This document shows positions 6,015-13,710 of a DNA stretch of 19,216 bases, piece after piece. Both the position numbers and the translations under genes were made by a program. Position 1 is the first letter of the stretch. Each line of letters starts with the position of its first letter. The DNA comes from SIG565 sp045540055 (GTDB lineage: Bacteria > Bacillota > Clostridia > Oscillospirales > Acutalibacteraceae): NCBI GenBank assembly GCA_045540055.1, contig JAZQGO010000017.1, positions 1 to 19,216 on the forward strand, given 5' to 3'. Below the pieces are notes generated by a model that did no database searches, was not told the origin of the DNA, and saw only the letters and a program-made list of their open reading frames with translations.

Positions 6015-6275
6015 ATGGCAAAAGGTAAAGACCTAAAGAAAATAATGGAGTCGCTTTTAAAACAGAAGGCAAGCGAAAATGAACGTGCATTTTTAACGGA
6101 ATTAGGCTTTACTGTCAAAAATCCCACACGGCAAACCGTGATAATGGCGGCTTTGTATAAAAAAGCCGCCTCGGGAGACCTGAGTGCAATAAAGGAGCTG
6201 CGTTCTATAACGGGCGACAGTAGCTTCGAGGCTTACAGAGGGGTGGTGACCATAGTTGACGACATTAAAAATTAA
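6015..6275 (+). CDS. Phage terminase small subunit-like protein
   Basis: An 86-residue, mostly helical basic protein with start ATG at 6015 and AGGGGGG 6 bases upstream. The pattern NPTRQTVIMAALYKKAASGDLSAIKEL (about residues 36-62) resembles the small terminase-type proteins that precede large terminases in Clostridia prophages, where a 'K-A-x-x-G-D-x-x-A-x-x-x-L' helix is usual. Small terminases bind the packaging site and control the ATPase/nuclease of the large subunit. It overlaps the predicted TTG start of the large terminase by 20 bases. The call rests on position and the helix pattern; no helix-turn-helix is clearly visible. Confidence 0.65.
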   Translation: MAKGKDLKKIMESLLKQKASENERAFLTELGFTVKNPTRQTVIMAALYKKAASGDLSAIKELRSITGDSSFEAYRGVVTIVDDIKN

Positions 6276-6402
6276 GATTTCAGAGGTGGTGGGCGCAGGC
6301 TATGAAAAATTCTGAAGAGATAAAAGGCGCTACAGAGTACTCAAGGGAGGCAAGGCAAGCAAAAAATCCTCCACAACCGCGCTTAATCTGATATACAGGC
6401 TG
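6256..6402 (+). pseudogene. 5' coding segment of terminase large subunit, interrupted by in-frame TGA
   Basis: Upstream of the ATG at 6403 and in the same frame, the sequence reads as a normal large-terminase N-terminus. It probably starts at TTG (6256-6258) with GGTGG nine bases before. The first residues are MTTLKIKISEVVGAGYEKF, then TGA at 6313-6315 (codon 20), then RDKRRYRVLKGGKASKKSS, which contains the Walker A motif (GGKASKKSST, codons 31-40). Related terminases have Trp after the Phe (pattern GY-x-x-FW). A single G to A change of TGG gives TGA. No ATG, GTG or TTG lies between the TGA and 6403, so restart would lose Walker A. Confidence 0.75.
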
Positions 6403-7554
6403 ATGAAATATAAAGATAGCAATCTGCTTGTAGTACGGGCGGTTATGAATACCCACCGTGATTCCACCTTTGCTCAGCTTAAATGGGCGCAGGAGAAGCT
6501 TGGCGTTGCTGATCTATGGCAGAATACCGTGTCCCCAATGGAGATGGTATACAAGCCGACGGGGCAAAAAATTCTTTTTAGAGGCTTTGATGATGTGTTG
6601 AAACTTGCATCAACGACGGTTAATAAAGGTTATCTTTGCTTTGTATGGATTGAGGAAGCCTTTGAGATTAAAACCCTTGAGGATTTTGAAAAGCTTGATT
6701 TGTCGGTGCCGCGCGGCAATGTACCATCACCGCTTTTCAAACAGACCACAATAACCTTTAACCCGTGGAGTGAAAAGCATTGGCTCAAAAAACGCTTTTT
6801 CGATAAGGCAGACAAAAATGTTAATGTCTATACAACCAATTATAAGTGTAATGAATTTCTTGATGCTACCGATATAGCCGTTTTTGAGCAGATGAAAAAG
6901 GCGAGCGAGCGAAAATATGCCGTCGCAGGACTCGGCGAATGGGGAATAGCCGATGGGCTGATTTACGAGAATTTTGTTACAGGGGTACCGAATATTGCTG
7001 ATACGGATAGCTGGAAATGGCAGCATTTTTTCGGGCTTGATTACGGGTATACAAATGACCCGACTGCCTTTATAGCCTTTATGGCGAACCCTATTGACAA
7101 AATTATTTATATATACGACGAGTTTTATAAAACACGTATGCTGAATTCCGATATAGCCAAAATGATAAAGGAAAAGGGCTACGCTAAGGAGCGCATACGG
7201 GCCGACAGTGCCGAGCCTAAATCTAACGATGACCTAAGGCGACTTGGTATTACACGCATAATGCCGAGCGTTAAGGGTAAGGACTCGGTGATAAACGGAA
7301 TTATGAACATCGTAGAATATTTTATATATGTTAACCCACGATGCACAAACACCTTAAAGGAACTCTCAAGCTATGTGTGGGACAAGAGTGAGGGTGGCAA
7401 CATAAATATGCCGAGAGATGAAAACAATCATCTTATGGACGCTCTGCGTTACGCATTCTTTGATGTTAAGAGCTTCAGACCCGGTGCAAGTGACAAACTG
7501 TCAGGCGGCATTGGGCTTGGAATTACAAATAAAGATATGAAAGGGGAATGGTGA
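6403..7554 (+). CDS. Phage terminase large subunit (open part after the in-frame TGA)
   Basis: 383 residues are open from the ATG at 6403; the full gene would be about 432 codons from 6256. The protein is the packaging motor and nuclease that cuts and translocates phage DNA through the portal. Visible motifs (numbered from the ATG at 6403): Walker B with catalytic Glu pair in FVWIEEA (80-86), the coupling motif TFNPWSE (118-124), and the RNase H-like nuclease acids D213 in GLDYG, D268 in RADSAEPKS and D346 in NHLMDALRYA. All nuclease residues are kept. The Walker A motif lies before this ATG, beyond the TGA described at 6256-6402, so a protein starting at 6403 could not hydrolyse ATP normally. 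The ATG has no strong ribosome binding site. The stop TGA overlaps the next gene's start. Confidence 0.85.
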   Translation: MKYKDSNLLVVRAVMNTHRDSTFAQLKWAQEKLGVADLWQNTVSPMEMVYKPTGQKILFRGFDDVLKLASTTVNKGYLCFVWIEEAFEIKTLEDFEKLDLSVPRGNVPSPLFKQTTITFNPWSEKHWLKKRFFDKADKNVNVYTTNYKCNEFLDATDIAVFEQMKKASERKYAVAGLGEWGIADGLIYENFVTGVPNIADTDSWKWQHFFGLDYGYTNDPTAFIAFMANPIDKIIYIYDEFYKTRMLNSDIAKMIKEKGYAKERIRADSAEPKSNDDLRRLGITRIMPSVKGKDSVINGIMNIVEYFIYVNPRCTNTLKELSSYVWDKSEGGNINMPRDENNHLMDALRYAFFDVKSFRPGASDKLSGGIGLGITNKDMKGEW

Positions 7555-7742
7555 AATTGACATATTTCGCAATTGCTATGACGGGACTTTGTGGCTTTTT
7601 GATGGGCTTTTTGTTGCGTGACAAAAGAACAAAAAAGGAGCAACCCAAGCACATAAAAAAAGGTAAGAGAGAGTTGTCGGTAGAATATCTGCCGACAGAA
7701 TACAAAAATTTTTTAAACTACGATGGTAGTGAACAGGCGTAA
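7548..7742 (+). CDS. Small single-pass membrane protein in the phage gene set
   Basis: 64 residues, starting at ATG 7548 inside the end of the terminase gene (7-base overlap, with GGGG just upstream). One transmembrane helix spans about residues 4-23 (YFAIAMTGLCGFLMGFLL). A very basic stretch (RDKRTKKEQPKHIKKGKR) follows, then a C-terminal part ending LPTEYKNFLNYDGSEQA. Small proteins with a Y-x-N-F-L-x-Y-D-G tail occur next to the terminase or portal in other Firmicutes prophages as far as I recall. No function is known. The start and overlap make it a real gene, not chance. Confidence 0.65.
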   Translation: MVKLTYFAIAMTGLCGFLMGFLLRDKRTKKEQPKHIKKGKRELSVEYLPTEYKNFLNYDGSEQA

Positions 7743-7766
7743 GCCTTTATATAAAGGAGAATTTTT

Positions 7767-8426
7767 ATGGAAGAAAAGTTAGAAAGAATGGGCGACGAAT
7801 ATACCAATGAGGCGCCCGAAAAACTCGGCACTGATACGGCGGCCACCACACCGCCACAGGCACAGGAAAATTCTTTAGGGACGGTTACGGTCAAATTTAA
7901 TAAAGAGATCAGGCAACTGTCCGCCGACGAGGCCGCTATTCTGGCTCAGAAGGGAATGAAATATGACCTTATCAGTCAGGATTTGGTCAGACTCAAGGCG
8001 TTGGCCCTTGGTAGTGGCAAAAGCATCAGCGATTATCTAACCGTTATTGAAAACGAGTCCGCTGCAGCACGAAAAAAGATTTTGCTCGAAAAAACAGGCG
8101 GTAATGATGAAATGGCTGAACGCATAATGGCGCTTGAAAAAACAAAGGGTGAAGAGCCAATCGGTATGGCGGAGCTTAAAAATGAGTTCCCCGAAATTAA
8201 AAGCGAAGACGATCTGCCCAATGAGGTGCTCGAGACGGTGAGGCAAAAGGGCGGCAATTATTTTGATGAATATTTGCGCTATCTCTACCGTCAGCAAAAG
8301 AAAATAGCCGAAGCCAACAGCAAGGCCGCAGAGTCGTCAAAGACCAGCGTCGGTTCACAAAACAGATATGTCGGCAACGGCGTATCAAACACGAGCCTTG
8401 AATTTATAAAGGGGCTCTGGAGTTAA
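7767..8426 (+). CDS. Capsid scaffolding-like protein
   Basis: 219 residues, acidic and largely helical, with start ATG at 7767 (AAAGGAG upstream). After a low-complexity N-terminus, VTVKFNKEIRQLSADEAAILAQKGMKY (about 41-67) begins a pattern seen in scaffold-type proteins of Firmicutes phages. A charged helical middle follows, and the C-terminus EFIKGLWS could be the capsid-binding hook. Position directly before the major capsid gene is the main argument: scaffold proteins guide HK97-fold shell assembly and then leave. It has no protease motif, so it is not a prohead protease. Confidence in the role is moderate. Confidence 0.65.
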   Translation: MEEKLERMGDEYTNEAPEKLGTDTAATTPPQAQENSLGTVTVKFNKEIRQLSADEAAILAQKGMKYDLISQDLVRLKALALGSGKSISDYLTVIENESAAARKKILLEKTGGNDEMAERIMALEKTKGEEPIGMAELKNEFPEIKSEDDLPNEVLETVRQKGGNYFDEYLRYLYRQQKKIAEANSKAAESSKTSVGSQNRYVGNGVSNTSLEFIKGLWS

Positions 8427-8453
8427 ATTTAATTTAAAAGGAGCAAAAAAGAA

Positions 8454-9635
8454 ATGTCTATCAATTCAGTAGAAACAGCAGTCAGATATTCAGAGGAGCT
8501 TGATAAGCTTTTTTCACAGAAGAGTGCTACGGGCTTTTTCGCAGATAATCTGCTTACAAAAAAATTCGTAGGTGCCAAGACCGTAATTATTCCCGACATC
8601 AATTTCCAGGGACTTGCCGATTACGACCGTGACACCGGATTTACGCGCGGTGCTATCACCGTTTCAAATACATCATACACCATGCAGATGGACCGTGCAC
8701 GTTCCTTGCAGATTGACCGCGAGGATATGGACGAAACAGGTGTTGCAAGCCTTGCAGGTAAAATTCTTGGCGAATATGTACGCACAAAGGTAGTGCCCGA
8801 GTGTGACGCATATGTAATTTCCAAGCTCGCAGGTCTTGCGGCTACACGCAGTAACGTTATTGACGGCGATATTGCGAAGCCGTTTGAGGCGCTTTGCACC
8901 CTTATTCGTCACGTGCAGGAGACCGTCGGCTACGATGAAGAGCTTGTTGCATTCATCGATGGCAGCATCTATGCGCTTTTACAGAATTCACCCGAGATTT
9001 CTCGTTTGATTACTGTCAGCGATTTCAAGCAGGGTGAAATTAACCTTCGTGTAAATTCGATTAACGGCGTTGCGTTAATTCCTGTAGTAAGCGAAAGAAT
9101 GAAAACAGCATACACCTTTAAAAACGGCGAAGCCGGTGGCTTTGCGCCGATAGGCAACGCTAAAGAGGTGTATATGATGGTTTGTCCGAAGAAGGGCGCT
9201 CATCTCGTTCGCAAGACCGAGAAGATGCGTGTCTTTACACCTGAGCAGAACATCGATGCCGATGCATATAAATTCGATTACAGAATTTATTATGATGTAT
9301 TCGTAAAGAAGAGCGGTCTCGATGCTATTTGGGCTTGGCTGTCACCTGAAATCACTATTTCGGCACAGCCTGAAGACACAGTTACCACATACGGTAGCAT
9401 CACCGAGTCTTTAAGCGTAGCGGCGAATGTAGAGGGCAATTCAACCCTTACATATCAGTGGTATAAGGCGGCAGACCTTAACGGTAGCGATTCTGTTAAG
9501 ATAGGTGGCGCCAATAATGACACCTTCGCTTTACCTGAAGACCTTGAGGAAGGCACACACTACTTCTTCGTTAAGATTACTGCCGATGGTGCTTCGAGCG
9601 TAAATTCAGAAGTTGCCGCTGTTACGGTAGAATAA
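8454..9635 (+). CDS. HK97-fold major capsid protein with C-terminal Ig-like domain
   Basis: 393 residues, start ATG at 8454 with AAAAGGAG upstream. Residues about 1-295 fit an HK97-type shell protein of P22-like or Clostridia phages: N-terminal SVETAVRYSEELDKLF, a long extended arm (KTVIIPDINFQGLADYDRD), the spine-helix region RTKVVPECDAYVISKLAG, and a closing beta segment YDVFVKKSGLDAIWAW. Residues 298-393 form a separate beta-rich Ig-like domain (LTYQWYKA, then the GTHYFFVKI strand and a VNSEVAAVTVE end). Such capsid-linked Ig domains are displayed on the outside of phage heads and can bind glycans or mucus. A terminator follows the gene, which is usual for the most abundant phage protein. 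Confidence 0.8.
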   Translation: MSINSVETAVRYSEELDKLFSQKSATGFFADNLLTKKFVGAKTVIIPDINFQGLADYDRDTGFTRGAITVSNTSYTMQMDRARSLQIDREDMDETGVASLAGKILGEYVRTKVVPECDAYVISKLAGLAATRSNVIDGDIAKPFEALCTLIRHVQETVGYDEELVAFIDGSIYALLQNSPEISRLITVSDFKQGEINLRVNSINGVALIPVVSERMKTAYTFKNGEAGGFAPIGNAKEVYMMVCPKKGAHLVRKTEKMRVFTPEQNIDADAYKFDYRIYYDVFVKKSGLDAIWAWLSPEITISAQPEDTVTTYGSITESLSVAANVEGNSTLTYQWYKAADLNGSDSVKIGGANNDTFALPEDLEEGTHYFFVKITADGASSVNSEVAAVTVE

Positions 9636-9641
9636 TCGTAG

Positions 9642-9671
9642 GGCTGACGGGAAAATTCTCGTCAGCCTTTT
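9642..9671 (+). terminator. Terminator-like hairpin between capsid and portal genes
   Basis: A 10-bp stem pairs 9642-9651 with 9658-9667 (one G-T pair), with loop AAAATT, followed by TTTTATTT. It lies just after the capsid stop codon. A partial terminator here would keep portal and tail-protein levels below capsid levels while still letting some transcription through, because no new promoter is evident before the portal. Confidence 0.7.
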
Positions 9672-9691
9672 ATTTAAAGGAGGTTTAATTG

Positions 9692-11317
9692 ATGAACTAC
9701 AGTCCCGAACAGATTTTTGAGGAATATAAAAAGGGAGTCAGCTTTAAATCGTCAATCGGCACCAAGGGCTTGTATGAGCAGAGCCGTGTTAATGAGCGCT
9801 TTTTTGTGGGCGACCAGTGGTATGGCTCAAAATGCGGCAACGACCGCCCGCTTGTGAGACACAATGTCATTAAAAGAATAGGCGACTATAAAATGTCGGC
9901 GATACTGTCAAACAGGATTGCTATAAACTACTCTGCCGACGGCGTGCCCAACACACTTAATATGCGCAAAAATCTTAAATCGGTCAGAAAAGAGCTGTCG
10001 GTACACTCTGTCAGCTTTACGGGTGTGCGTGATGATAATGAAATTTCTCTTATGATGTCGGCGCTCAATGATTATCAGAAGGTCACGGCAGAGCGTGTTA
10101 ATTTCGATGCACTTGCCGAGCAGGCGCTCAGAGAGGCATATATAAGTGGTACAGCGGTTGTATATACCTATTGGAATCCTAATATTTCAACAGGACTTTA
10201 TGTCGACGACAATCACACCACCGCCATAAAGGGCGATATTGAGTGCGAGACACTCAGTATTGAAAATGTATATTTTGGCGATCCGTATATTACTGATCTT
10301 CAGCAGCAGCCCTATATTATAATCGCAACAAGAAGTGATATTGATTCGGTGGTGCGAGAGGCTGTTTTGTACGGTAATGCGGCGAACGCCGAGTACATAA
10401 AACCTGATGAGCTATCGGATGACAACAAAAAGGTTACAGTGCTGACACGTTTTTGGAAGGAATGGGACAAAAATGGCAACTACCGCATTTTTGCTAAGAA
10501 AGTAGCCTCGGGTGCCGTTATCAGAGAAAAGTGGGATATAGGCGTGCGCCTTTATCCGTTAGCTCAGTTTTGTTGGGAGAGGAGAAAAAATTCAGCATAT
10601 GGCGACAGCGAAATCACATATCTGATACCCAATCAGATTGCCATTAACCGTATGATAACCTCGGGCGTGTGGTCAACAATGTCTACAGGCATGCCGGCAA
10701 TGGTGGTTAACGGCGATATTGTTGACGGCGAGATTACCAACGACCCCGGTCAGATAATCAAGGTGTTTGGCAGTGGTGAGGATGTGGCAAATGCCGTAAG
10801 GTATATTACACCGCCCGATAATTCGGCGAATTTTTATGGGGTTATCGAACCGTTTATAACCAACACATTGGCGCAGAACGGTGCAGGTGCGGCGGCGCTT
10901 GGCGATGTTGACCCCAATAACACCTCTGCGATTATTGAGCTTAAGAATGCCGCACGTATGCCCTTACAGCTTCTTGAAAGGCGGTATTTCACATTTCTTG
11001 AGGAGATTTCGAGAATATGGGCAGAGTTTTGGATAACGCAGTACGGCAACCGAAAAATTAAAATCACCGACGAAAACGGTACATGGTATCTCGATTTTGA
11101 CGGTGACAGATATAAGGACCTGATTATTTCGGTTAAGGCGCAGATCAGCGCACAGAATACAGTTAGTGATACCCGTGTTTATGAAATACTCGAAAAATTG
11201 TTGGATAAGGGAGTTATTACACCTCAGCAATATCTTAAATGGCTACCCGACGGTAGCGTTTCAGAGGTATCAAGGCTGATAAGTGAATTGGAGGAGATGA
11301 AAAATGACAGGTCGTGA
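9692..11317 (+). CDS. Phage portal protein
   Basis: 541 residues from ATG 9692 (AAAGGAGG at 9676-9683); a TTG one codon earlier is less likely. The portal is the dodecameric ring at one capsid vertex through which DNA enters. Pattern matches to large P22-like portals include FFVGDQWYG (about 38-46), RHNVIKRIGDYKMSAILSN (57-75), TRFWKEWDKNGNYRIFAKK, the wing-to-stem region SEITYLIPNQIAINRMITSGVWST, and the C-terminal helix LLERRYFTFLEEISRIWAEFW. It follows the capsid gene, whereas most tailed phages have portal, then protease or scaffold, then capsid. The stop TGA overlaps the next start by 14 bases. Confidence 0.8.
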   Translation: MNYSPEQIFEEYKKGVSFKSSIGTKGLYEQSRVNERFFVGDQWYGSKCGNDRPLVRHNVIKRIGDYKMSAILSNRIAINYSADGVPNTLNMRKNLKSVRKELSVHSVSFTGVRDDNEISLMMSALNDYQKVTAERVNFDALAEQALREAYISGTAVVYTYWNPNISTGLYVDDNHTTAIKGDIECETLSIENVYFGDPYITDLQQQPYIIIATRSDIDSVVREAVLYGNAANAEYIKPDELSDDNKKVTVLTRFWKEWDKNGNYRIFAKKVASGAVIREKWDIGVRLYPLAQFCWERRKNSAYGDSEITYLIPNQIAINRMITSGVWSTMSTGMPAMVVNGDIVDGEITNDPGQIIKVFGSGEDVANAVRYITPPDNSANFYGVIEPFITNTLAQNGAGAAALGDVDPNNTSAIIELKNAARMPLQLLERRYFTFLEEISRIWAEFWITQYGNRKIKITDENGTWYLDFDGDRYKDLIISVKAQISAQNTVSDTRVYEILEKLLDKGVITPQQYLKWLPDGSVSEVSRLISELEEMKNDRS

Positions 11318-11645
11318 TGTTCATTTTATTGTATCAGGTATGCTGGGCTATGACCCGACACCCACACTCAATGGCGCCAACGATATTATGGCCAAAAACA
11401 CCCTTACGGCAATAAACCGTATTTTACTTGACCTTACCGATAAGCCTTCGCACCTAAAAAAGCTTACGGATGAAATTGAGGAAGAGCAGGGCCTAAAGGA
11501 TGCTTTAATTTACGGGGTTGCAATGTTTTTGGCGCTTATAGACGGTGACGCTGTTAAGCAGAGTGCCTACTGTGATATATATAATGCCAAGCGTAAAAGA
11601 TATAAAAGCACTATCACATCGGTTAAAGATGTTATGCCAAGGTAG
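11304..11645 (+). CDS. Putative head-tail adaptor (connector) protein
   Basis: 113 residues, start ATG at 11304 inside the end of the portal gene, with GGAGG upstream in the portal coding sequence. It is mainly helical: a helix with NTLTAINRILLDLTD, a charged stretch (HLKKLTDEIEEEQG), and a helix DALIYGVAMFLALIDGD. In short-tailed phages a small helical adaptor directly after the portal closes the ring and joins it to the tail hub, as P22 gp4 does. No direct sequence match to gp4 can be claimed. The call is from position, size and the helical make-up. Confidence 0.5.
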   Translation: MTGRDVHFIVSGMLGYDPTPTLNGANDIMAKNTLTAINRILLDLTDKPSHLKKLTDEIEEEQGLKDALIYGVAMFLALIDGDAVKQSAYCDIYNAKRKRYKSTITSVKDVMPR

Positions 11646-11654
11646 GTGCTGTGT

Positions 11655-13700
11655 ATGAAATATCCTAAAATAAGTCGCGAGCAACCAAAGGCATATCTAT
11701 ATGAAGATTTTTCTCAGGGTATCGGCGCTAAGGGGTCTTTGCTTGAAAATTTAAGCAATTTTTATAATAGTGACGGCAAATTTTTAACGAGAAGGTCGTT
11801 GTTAACCACGCCCGATAATGCTTTACACACCACCATCAGTACCCAGTCAGCAAATTTCAGTCTTACCGATTCCACAATATTTTTAAATGGTGAATATCAT
11901 CGTGTAGGACTTATTACCGAAACCGATGAGATATCCTATATAGATTACGGGTTTGTCTTTATAAACCATAATTCAGAGCATATTTATGCGGGTAACATTC
12001 GTTTTTCAAGGGCGTCATCCTACGAATTTAACAGACCTCGCTCTATAATGGTCTTTTCGGGTAAGGCTACAAAGGGTATCGGCATATATGCTTTTATCGA
12101 CGTTAATAAACCTGTTGACGATAACGTCTTGAAGATTTATGAGCTGAGCGAGGATATGCATAGCTGGATTACAATCAACATGGAAGAAACCTATACACCC
12201 GATTATTATATAAACGGCAGGGGAACGATGTATCTTGAATCGGATGAAACATATCCGACACCGCAATTTAAAGATCCTATAAATATGCTTAATCCCAAGT
12301 ATAACTGTTACTATACGAGCGATGGTGTGTCATCATCCTTCCATCTGCCGACCAAACGAATTGAATTCGGTGACGGCGACGGCTTAAGTGTTGATTTAAC
12401 CTTACCTAACGGGCATAAATATACTTGGAAAATATCCAAAGGCAGTATGATCTCGGAGGAGACTGTAGTGGGGGATTATTCGGTTCGGGTAACCATCAAT
12501 GCGCTTAGCGGCAGTATTACCTTCATTAGTTCGCCCAGCGGTTATGTTCCACCTAAATCAGAGGGACTTACAAATAATATTAAAATAACACTGCGGCTCG
12601 AAAATAAGGATTACCACGATAAAATAGCGGGTATGCAAAGGGCGCTGTGGTATGGCTCAGGTAATTCGGGATCAAGACTCTGCATTACGGGTAACAGAAG
12701 CTACCCGTCGCTTGTGTGTATAAGCGAAAAGGACCAGCCATTGTATTTTCCTGAAAGCAATCAATTTTTCGTTGGCGACCCGTCACAGAAGGTTACGGCA
12801 CTCGCCCGACAGAATAAATCGATAATTATGTTTAAGGAGAAGGAAATTTTCTCTGCCTATTATACCTCGGGTAATTTTACAATTACCAACATTCATTCAT
12901 CCATAGGTTGTGATTTACCCGAAACAGTGGCGCTGTGTGATAACCGCCTTGTATGGACCAATTCAAACGGTGAGGTGTATATGCTGTCGTCGCTCAGTCA
13001 GTACAGCGTTACCGCAGTGTACAAGTTGTCAAATAATATTTCGGCAAGACTTCAGGATGAAACACCCGATGACTTAATGCGAGCGTGCGCATGCACCGAT
13101 AATGATAAGTATATAGTCTTCGTCAAAAACAGGGCATATGTTATGGATTATCGCTCTGCCATTAAAAAAAGCTCGAGCGGTTTTATCAGCTCGGTTGCGT
13201 GGTTTATATGGGATTTTCCAACTGAAGTGAACGTGATAGCGTCCTTTGCCTTTGATAAGGGCATTACGCTCATTTGCCGCGCAGATTCATATAAACAAAG
13301 CTGTCATTATGTTTGCCTGCTTGACGGAGATGATGGTAGGGATGAATACTATTCGGCAATCAACGACGAGGAGTTTGCTATTACTGGTAAGCCTGTCTTA
13401 AGCAGCATTGAAACGGTGCTTTTAGATGGCGGCTCGGCAGAGCAAAACAAGCTTTACACCGATATATATCTGCGCCTGTTCGCACAGGAGGATGTACATA
13501 TAGATTATCAGTCGGTCTGTGGTGATATATTGAAGTCGGCGGTAATAAATATAGAATATAACGGCAAAAAAGCACCTAAAGCATATAGGCTTCTGCCGCT
13601 TATCCGTTCACCGCAGTTAAAGCTTTGTATGACCTTCAGAGGTCTCGCGGAGTTTGAGGGCTTGGTTTTCTATATAAACAAATTATCTAAAACACGTTGA
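11655..13700 (+). CDS. Large beta-rich tail hub/stabilisation protein (propeller-like)
   Basis: 681 residues from ATG 11655 with AGGTAGG eight bases upstream; a GTG at 11646 is the alternative. The N-terminus YEDFSQGIGAKGSLLENLSNFY and RRSLLTTPD resemble phage proteins that begin with 'list of zero-crossing or mapping' type strands. The middle and end are repeated beta units: AGMQRALWYGSGNSGSRL, SYPSLVCISEKDQPLYFPES, KVTALARQNKSIIMFKEKEI, NRLVWTNSNGEVYML. This is the pattern of the beta-propeller tail accessory proteins of short-tailed phages (P22 gp10-like), which sit below the adaptor. It lacks a coiled-coil fibre or lyase domain. The stop is TGA just before the glycoside hydrolase gene. 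The assignment is by pattern and place. Confidence 0.6.
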   Translation: MKYPKISREQPKAYLYEDFSQGIGAKGSLLENLSNFYNSDGKFLTRRSLLTTPDNALHTTISTQSANFSLTDSTIFLNGEYHRVGLITETDEISYIDYGFVFINHNSEHIYAGNIRFSRASSYEFNRPRSIMVFSGKATKGIGIYAFIDVNKPVDDNVLKIYELSEDMHSWITINMEETYTPDYYINGRGTMYLESDETYPTPQFKDPINMLNPKYNCYYTSDGVSSSFHLPTKRIEFGDGDGLSVDLTLPNGHKYTWKISKGSMISEETVVGDYSVRVTINALSGSITFISSPSGYVPPKSEGLTNNIKITLRLENKDYHDKIAGMQRALWYGSGNSGSRLCITGNRSYPSLVCISEKDQPLYFPESNQFFVGDPSQKVTALARQNKSIIMFKEKEIFSAYYTSGNFTITNIHSSIGCDLPETVALCDNRLVWTNSNGEVYMLSSLSQYSVTAVYKLSNNISARLQDETPDDLMRACACTDNDKYIVFVKNRAYVMDYRSAIKKSSSGFISSVAWFIWDFPTEVNVIASFAFDKGITLICRADSYKQSCHYVCLLDGDDGRDEYYSAINDEEFAITGKPVLSSIETVLLDGGSAEQNKLYTDIYLRLFAQEDVHIDYQSVCGDILKSAVINIEYNGKKAPKAYRLLPLIRSPQLKLCMTFRGLAEFEGLVFYINKLSKTR

Positions 13701-13710
13701 GGGGTATTTT

